A model generated the notes under the pieces. It worked only from the letters and a program-made list of their open reading frames with translations, ran no database searches and had not been told where the DNA came from. From Phenylobacterium sp. CCH9-H3 (GTDB lineage Bacteria; Pseudomonadota; Alphaproteobacteria; Caulobacterales; Caulobacteraceae): a DNA stretch of 17,809 bases. Shown here piece after piece: positions 13,866 through 17,809 of the stretch. The position numbers and the translations under genes are program-made. Location of the stretch: contig NZ_LSJI01000034.1 in assembly GCF_001557235.1 (NCBI RefSeq), forward strand, positions 1-17,809, in the 5' to 3' direction. Within the stretch, counting starts at the first letter, position 1. Every line of letters starts with the position of its first letter.

Positions 13866-13897
13866 GGATACCCACCCCGCTGCCCGGGGGCGAGTGT

Positions 13898-13927
13898 GCG
13901 GCGTCGCGGCAGCGGCCGCAACGCCGC
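13898..13927 (-). terminator. Strong hairpin between the SRPBCC gene and the M13 gene
   Basis: As minus-strand RNA, 13915-13927 pairs with 13898-13910 over 13 positions (12 Watson-Crick and one G-U) around a 4-nt loop. It starts 3 nt after the SRPBCC stop codon. No U-run follows, so it is either a U-less terminator or a processing or regulatory stem in the M13 leader. The structure is read directly from sequence; the function is inferred. Confidence 0.5.
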
Positions 13928-13930
13928 TGG

Positions 13931-14410
13931 TCAGGCCTCGGCCACCGCCCGTAGCCGGGGGAGGGCGACGGCGTGCCAGGCGTGGCCCAACCCGCCACGG
14001 ACGTCCTCGGTTTCGTAGTCGTCGAACTGGTCCCAGCCGCTGTGGACCAGCCGCACGTGCGAGCCGCCGGGAATGTTCCGCAGCCGGATGTCCACGAAGG
14101 TGTCCGGCGTGTCCGGAAAGCCCCAGGAGAAGCTGAGCCGCCGCGGCGCGTCCAGCACCTCGATCCGGCAGGCGATGGCCCCTTCGACCTCGCCGGCCGC
14201 CCGGCGCTCGCGGCTGGGCTGGAGATAGAAGATATGGCCCACCTCGGGTCGGAACCGCAGGCACCCCATCCAGAGGGCGACCTGGGCCGGATCGGTGAGC
14301 GCCTGCCAGACCCGCTCGCGCGGCGCGGCGATCTCGATGATCGACTGGACGTCTTCCACCATGCTTCGGCTCTGAGGGGCGCGAGAGCCCGCGTCAAGCA
14401 GCGCGCTCAC
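13931..14410 (-). CDS. SRPBCC/AHSA1-domain protein
   Basis: A small START-like protein of the SRPBCC superfamily, AHSA1 branch: a helix-grip fold with a hydrophobic cavity for ligands or partner proteins. It is recognised by IEIAAPRERVWQALTDP (25-41), LSFSWGFPDTPD (92-103) with its Trp, and the end segment GWDQFDDYETEDVRGG (125-140) before a final helix. Members are diverse and no ligand can be named. Two starts are possible. The GTG at 14410 (159 residues) has a near-perfect AAGGGAG site at 6 nt. The ATG at 14362 (143 residues) has only a weak site but fits the usual short lead before the first strand. The GTG is used here with reserve. It is divergent from the phosphotransferase and upstream of the M13 gene. 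Confidence 0.82.
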   Translation of the reverse strand: MSALLDAGSRAPQSRSMVEDVQSIIEIAAPRERVWQALTDPAQVALWMGCLRFRPEVGHIFYLQPSRERRAAGEVEGAIACRIEVLDAPRRLSFSWGFPDTPDTFVDIRLRNIPGGSHVRLVHSGWDQFDDYETEDVRGGLGHAWHAVALPRLRAVAEA

Positions 14411-14413
14411 GCC

Positions 14414-14443
14414 TTGCTCCCTTAGGGGACGCCTCGCTAAAAG
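14414..14443 (+). promoter_or_regulatory. Candidate housekeeping promoter of the phosphotransferase gene
   Basis: TTGCTCC (14414-14420) and GCTAAAAG (14436-14443) resemble the Caulobacter TTGACGS and GCTANAWC elements, with a 15-nt spacer, slightly longer than usual. They lie 37-66 nt before the ATG at 14480. Confidence 0.33.
14417..14423 (-). promoter_or_regulatory. Ribosome binding site favouring the GTG start of the SRPBCC gene
   Basis: On the minus strand this is AAGGGAG, 6 nt before the GTG at 14410. It is a much better site than anything before the alternative ATG at 14362. Confidence 0.45.
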
Positions 14444-14466
14444 GGTTCAAACAACTGTAAGAACCC
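14443..14466. promoter_or_regulatory. Operator-like inverted repeat in the divergent gap
   Basis: GGGTTC (14443-14448) and GAACCC (14461-14466) are perfect 6-bp inverted arms separated by an A/T-richer 12-nt spacer. The first arm abuts the candidate -10 box and the second lies just before the AAGGGG ribosome site. This is the layout of a dimeric-repressor operator (for example TetR type). A leader stem-loop is the alternative. Confidence 0.4.
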
Positions 14467-14479
14467 AAGGGGAACGCCC

Positions 14480-15562
14480 ATGTCCGTGACCGCCGACGTC
14501 GCCGCCGAGCAGGCCCGAGAACAGGCCAATACGGGCACGAAGGAGGTGGCGGAAAGCCATCGCTTCGACGAGGCCGCCCTCGAAGCCTGGATGAAGGCCA
14601 ACGTCGAAGGCTATGCCGGCCCGTTGGAGGTCCGCCAGTTCAAGGGGGGCCAGTCGAACCCCACCTACCAGCTGATCACGCCGGGCCGGAAGTATGTCCT
14701 GCGCCGCAAGCCGCCGGGCAAGCTTTTGCCTTCGGCTCATGCGGTGGATCGGGAGTTCCGGGTGATCTCGGCGCTCTACCCCACGGGCTTCCCGGTGGCG
14801 CGACCTTACGGCCTCTGCACCGACGACAGCGTGATCGGCACCTGGTTCTACGTGATGGACATGGTCGAGGGCCGGATCCTGTGGGACCAGAGCCTGCCGG
14901 CCTACGCGCCCGCCGAGCGCAACGCCATCTTCAGGGCCAAGATCAAGACCCTCGCCGACCTGCACAACACCGACTACGTGAAGGTGGGCCTGGAGGACTA
15001 CGGCAAGCCGGGCAACTACATGTCGCGCCAGGTCGACCGCTGGACCAAGCAGTACAAGGCCTCCGAGACGGTCCATATTCCCGAGGTCGAGCGGCTGATC
15101 GAATGGCTGCCCAAGACCGTGCCGGCCCAGGAGCGGACCTCGATCGTCCACGGCGACTACCGCCTCGACAACATGATCTTCCACGCCACCGAGCCGCGCG
15201 TCGTGGCCGTGCTGGACTGGGAGCTGGGCACGCTGGGCGAGCCGCTGGCCGACTTCACCTATGTCCTGATGAACTGGATCAACGGGACGATCTCGACGAT
15301 CCCGGACCTGAAGGCGCACGGCCTGCCGACCCTGGATGAGGCGGTGGAGTACTACTGCAGCCTGACCGGCCGCTCGGGACTGCACGACCTGAACTGGTTC
15401 TTCGCCTACAACGCCTTCCGGCTGGTGGGCATCCTGCAGGGGATCCTGGGCCGGGTCCGCGACGGCACGGCCAACCATCCCGACGCCGCCAACATGGCGC
15501 CTCGCGTGCAGAGCCTGGCCCAGATGAGCTGGGCCTACGCCCAGAAGGCCGGCGCCAAGTAG
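14480..15562 (+). CDS. APH-like phosphotransferase family protein (ACAD10-type)
   Basis: A 360-residue kinase-fold protein of the aminoglycoside phosphotransferase (APH) superfamily, in the branch that resembles the N-terminal domain of mammalian ACAD10/11. The nucleotide loop is KGGQSNPTYQL (55-65) with a lysine-rich VLRRKPPGK strand (73-81). The catalytic loop is VHGDYRLDN (223-231) and the metal site is LDWELGTLGEPLAD (246-259). ACAD10/11 relatives phosphorylate 4-hydroxyacyl-CoA ahead of beta-oxidation, so a role in hydroxy-fatty-acid use is more likely than antibiotic resistance, though no acyl-CoA dehydrogenase is in the window. AAGGGG lies 7 nt or so before the ATG. It appears monocistronic, between the SRPBCC gene (divergent) and lpxK (convergent). 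Confidence 0.9.
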   Translation: MSVTADVAAEQAREQANTGTKEVAESHRFDEAALEAWMKANVEGYAGPLEVRQFKGGQSNPTYQLITPGRKYVLRRKPPGKLLPSAHAVDREFRVISALYPTGFPVARPYGLCTDDSVIGTWFYVMDMVEGRILWDQSLPAYAPAERNAIFRAKIKTLADLHNTDYVKVGLEDYGKPGNYMSRQVDRWTKQYKASETVHIPEVERLIEWLPKTVPAQERTSIVHGDYRLDNMIFHATEPRVVAVLDWELGTLGEPLADFTYVLMNWINGTISTIPDLKAHGLPTLDEAVEYYCSLTGRSGLHDLNWFFAYNAFRLVGILQGILGRVRDGTANHPDAANMAPRVQSLAQMSWAYAQKAGAK

Positions 15563-15615
15563 GGGGCGGGCGAAGGGCCTGGGCGGCTGCGAGCTCTGCA
15601 TGCTCGAGGATATAG

Positions 15616-15641
15616 GCGACCGTTACGACACATCCGGTCGC
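15616..15641. terminator. Inverted repeat between convergent genes, possible terminator
   Basis: GCGACCG (15616-15622) and CGGTCGC (15635-15641) make a perfect 7-bp stem with a 12-nt loop in the 95-nt gap between the phosphotransferase and lpxK stops. A smaller CGAGC/GCTCG pair (15590-15606) precedes it. Neither has a T-run, so the terminator call is weak. Confidence 0.3.
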
Positions 15642-15657
15642 ATCCGCGCGCGGCGGC

Positions 15658-16647
15658 TCAGCGTGGGCGGCCGAGCAGGGCCTTCAGCGCCGGCTCATCC
15701 TGGAACACCGCGCGGACCGGCCAGGCGGCGACCTCGGCGCGCCAGGCGGGCGGCAGGCGGGCCCAGTCCTTCTCGGTCGTGACCAGGCCGGCGTCGAACT
15801 GGGCGGCGCGGTCCCTGAGCCGGCGCAGGGTGGCCTCGTCGTAGGCGAAGTGGTCGGGGAAGGGCCAGAAATCCCTGAGGTCGCAGCCGGCGGCCTGTAG
15901 CGCGCGCTCCACCTTCCAAGGCTTGCCGACGCCGGCGAAGCCGACCTGCGGGCCGGCGGGGGGCGGCGCGGCCGGCGCGAGGCGGGCCACCAGGACCGGG
16001 ACGGCGGAGAGGGCGGCGAGGAGGTCCGGGTCCGGCGCCTCCAAGTCGCCGGGCAGCAGCACGACGGCGGCGTCGGCGCGAGCCACGCCCACCTTCAGGG
16101 GCTCGCGCATGGGGCCGGCCGGGAACACGCGGCCGTCGCCGAAGGGCCACTCGCCGTTCCGGGTCTCGCCGTCGATCACGACCAGCGACAGGGTTTTCAG
16201 CACCGACGGGTTCTGGTGGCCGTCGTCCATGACGATGACCTTGGCGCCGGCGCGGGCGGCGGCCAGGGCGCCGGCGGCGCGGTCGCGGGCGATCCACACC
16301 GGCAGGTCCTGGGCCAGCATCAGGGGCTCGTCGCCGACGTCGGCGGCGGTGTGGCGGGCAGGGTCGACCTGGACGGGACCGGCCAGCGCGCCGCCGTAGC
16401 CGCGGGAAAGCACCACGCCGCCCAGCCGCCGGGCGATCTCGCGCACGACCGGGGTCTTGCCCGTGCCGCCCACGGTGAGGTTGCCGACGCAGATGACCGG
16501 GACGCCGGGATCGACCGGACGGCCCTGGGCGATGCGGTGGGCGGTGGCGGCCGTCCAGACCAGCGACAGCGGCCACAGCAGCAGGCGCGCCACCGCGCCG
16601 GCCTTGCCGTCGCGGCTGTACCACCAGCGCGGGGTGGCGAGCTTCAT
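15658..16647 (-). CDS. lpxK: Tetraacyldisaccharide 4'-kinase
   Basis: Phosphorylates the 4' position of the lipid A precursor (disaccharide-1-phosphate) to give lipid IVA, at the inner face of the inner membrane. The 329-residue length is normal. The hydrophobic N-terminal helix (about 19-35) anchors it. The P-loop is GNLTVGGTGKTP (55-66), followed by SRGYGG (81-86), the family motif DDGHQN (141-146), FPDHFAYD (263-270) and TTEKDWARLP (290-299). The frame remains open upstream, but the ATG at 16647 gives the typical N-terminus (MKLATPRWWY) and overlaps the waaA stop by 4 nt. That overlap indicates an operon with coupled translation and two adjacent steps of Kdo2-lipid IVA synthesis. Its end is convergent with the phosphotransferase, 95 nt apart. 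Confidence 0.95.
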   Translation of the reverse strand: MKLATPRWWYSRDGKAGAVARLLLWPLSLVWTAATAHRIAQGRPVDPGVPVICVGNLTVGGTGKTPVVREIARRLGGVVLSRGYGGALAGPVQVDPARHTAADVGDEPLMLAQDLPVWIARDRAAGALAAARAGAKVIVMDDGHQNPSVLKTLSLVVIDGETRNGEWPFGDGRVFPAGPMREPLKVGVARADAAVVLLPGDLEAPDPDLLAALSAVPVLVARLAPAAPPPAGPQVGFAGVGKPWKVERALQAAGCDLRDFWPFPDHFAYDEATLRRLRDRAAQFDAGLVTTEKDWARLPPAWRAEVAAWPVRAVFQDEPALKALLGRPR

Positions 16648-17809
16648 GCGGGCAGCAACGGTTCGAGCCGGGCCAGGGCCTCGTCCAGCGCCGCGCCCTG
16701 GCGGCGGGCGTAGGCGAGGGCGGCCTCGCCCATGCGCCGGGCGATCGCCGGATTGGCCAGCAGTCCGCGGACGTGCCGTTCGAGGGCGGCCATGTCGGCA
16801 GCCTCGATCGCCGCGGCGTCGGCGAACAGGTCGGCGTAGGCGTCGGCGGCGTTGAAGGCGTGCGGGCCGGTCAGGATCGGCCGGCCGAGGCGGGCGGGCT
16901 CCATCGGGTTGTGGCCGCCGATGCCGGGGGCGAAGGCGCCGCCCATGATCACCGCATCCGCCAGGCGGAAGAACAGGCCGAGCTCGCCCAGGGTGTCGGC
17001 GAGGTAGACCGGGCCATCCGGCGCCTCGCCGGCGCTTCGGCGCGCGGCGCCCAGCTCGCGGGCCAGGTCCGCGCCGCGGTCGGGGTGGCGGGGGGCGATC
17101 ACCAGCAGGGCGTCGGGGGCCGCGCGGCGCACCGCCTCCGCAATGGGGGCCTCCTCGCCGGGGTGAGTGCTGGCGGCGAGGACGACCTTGCGGCCGGCGA
17201 TGGCGGCGCGCATCCGGCCCATCTCCGCCTCGTCGGCCGGCAAGGGCTCGCCCACCAGCTTGAGGTTCAGTCCGGGCCCCGGTGCGCCGCCCAGCCGCCG
17301 GATGCGATCCGCGGTGGCCGCGTCCTGCGGCAGGATCAGGTCGAAGGCGCCGATCAGGGTCCGCGCCGAGCCGGGCCAGCGGGCCCACCGCACGGCGCTG
17401 GCCTCGGTCATCCGGGCGGACAGCAGGGCCAGGCGGGTCCCGCGCGCCTTGGCCGTCAGGATCAGGTTGGGCCAGATCTCGCTTTCGACGAAGACCGCCA
17501 GGCCGGGCCGCCAGTGGTCCAGGAAGCGCCGCGCCGCGCCGGGCGTGTCCACCGGCGCGAACTGGTGGATCACGCCCTTCGGCAGGCGCGCGGCCAGGAG
17601 CCGGGCCGCCGTCACTGTGCCCGAGGTCACCAGCAGGCTGAGGCCCGGCCGGCGCGCCCTGAGCGCGGCGACCAGGGGCAGGAGGGAGGTGGTCTCGCCG
17701 ACGCTGACGCCGTGGAGCCAGACGAGCGGGCCGGGCGGGCGGGCGGCGCCGGCGCGACCGAGGCGCTCGCCCAGCCGTTCCGGGTCCTCCTTGCCGCGGC
17801 GGGCGCGGC
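16644..17809 (-). CDS. waaA: 3-deoxy-D-manno-octulosonate (Kdo) transferase, 5' end outside window
   Basis: Transfers Kdo from CMP-Kdo to lipid IVA at the inner membrane. 387 codons are visible in frame from the right edge. The membrane-anchor N-terminus, roughly 35-40 residues, lies beyond the window. The visible part begins RARRGKEDPERLGERLG, the usual WaaA segment after the anchor. WLHGVSVGE (30-38) follows, with the catalytic Glu of the HxxSVGE motif. ESEIWPN, TRLALLSARM and the donor-site region GGAFAPGIGGHNPMEPA confirm the GT30 family. The coding frame clearly continues past the GTG at 17630, so that codon is not the start. It overlaps lpxK by 4 nt. Confidence 0.95.
   Translation of the reverse strand, partial: RARRGKEDPERLGERLGRAGAARPPGPLVWLHGVSVGETTSLLPLVAALRARRPGLSLLVTSGTVTAARLLAARLPKGVIHQFAPVDTPGAARRFLDHWRPGLAVFVESEIWPNLILTAKARGTRLALLSARMTEASAVRWARWPGSARTLIGAFDLILPQDAATADRIRRLGGAPGPGLNLKLVGEPLPADEAEMGRMRAAIAGRKVVLAASTHPGEEAPIAEAVRRAAPDALLVIAPRHPDRGADLARELGAARRSAGEAPDGPVYLADTLGELGLFFRLADAVIMGGAFAPGIGGHNPMEPARLGRPILTGPHAFNAADAYADLFADAAAIEAADMAALERHVRGLLANPAIARRMGEAALAYARRQGAALDEALARLEPLLPA

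Noticed and set aside
14480..15562. Aminoglycoside resistance gene
   Set aside because: It has the APH kinase fold, but the GGQSNPTY and DWELGTLGEPLAD signatures and the length fit the ACAD10-type phosphotransferase branch.
16457..16855. Plus-strand frames antisense to lpxK and waaA
   Set aside because: Low-complexity Arg/Pro/Ala-rich translations without motifs; the minus-strand genes are unambiguous.
1..17809. tRNA, rRNA, CRISPR array, transposase, integrase or att sites
   Set aside because: Looked for on both strands by eye; no cloverleaf, regularly spaced repeat or recombinase motif was seen.

Overview
The window is uniformly very G+C-rich, has tightly packed genes with a strong G/C third-position bias, and carries no RNA gene, mobile element or CRISPR array. 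Gene content (LpxK and WaaA of lipid A/Kdo synthesis, an HWE/HisKA_2-type histidine kinase, a TPR-GT41 glycosyltransferase of the kind known in Caulobacter, a Tat-exported M13 peptidase) points to a Gram-negative alphaproteobacterium, most likely Caulobacteraceae (Caulobacter/Phenylobacterium-like). That placement is inferred from gene families, not from a marker gene.

Region 1 (1-1514, minus strand): an exported M23 peptidase cut by the left edge, and a PAPS-type sulfotransferase just upstream of it. Region 2 (1621-7118, plus strand): a seven-gene chain in which every gene overlaps the next by 1-13 nt. It holds glucose-1-phosphate cytidylyltransferase (rfbF), CDP-glucose 4,6-dehydratase (rfbG), a TylCIII/NovU-type sugar C-methyltransferase, an RmlC-type 3,5-epimerase, a hexapeptide-repeat acyltransferase, an SDR reductase/epimerase and a second, CysE-like acyltransferase. 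Together these should make a CDP-activated, C-methyl-branched, probably O-acylated 6-deoxyhexose. This is the most interesting system in the window. No classical GT1/GT2/GT4 transferase accompanies it. The only sugar transferase of that kind nearby is the convergent OGT-like TPR-GT41 protein, which suggests (inference only) that the sugar may decorate protein, with the divergent sulfotransferase as a possible further modifier.

Region 3 (7115-10378, minus strand): a probable three-gene operon, in transcription order a sensor-less histidine kinase, a SemiSWEET-type small sugar transporter and the 758-residue TPR-GT41 protein. The GT41 gene and the sugar operon end on the same CTAG palindrome.

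Region 4 (10535-14410): purD on the plus strand, convergent with a minus-strand pair, SRPBCC/AHSA1-domain protein then M13 metallopeptidase. A 13-bp hairpin lies between the last two. Region 5 (14480-15562): an APH-like phosphotransferase preceded by an operator-like inverted repeat. Region 6 (15658-17809, minus strand): waaA (cut by the right edge) overlapping lpxK, the inner-core/lipid A pair. No gene-free stretch exceeds about 160 nt.
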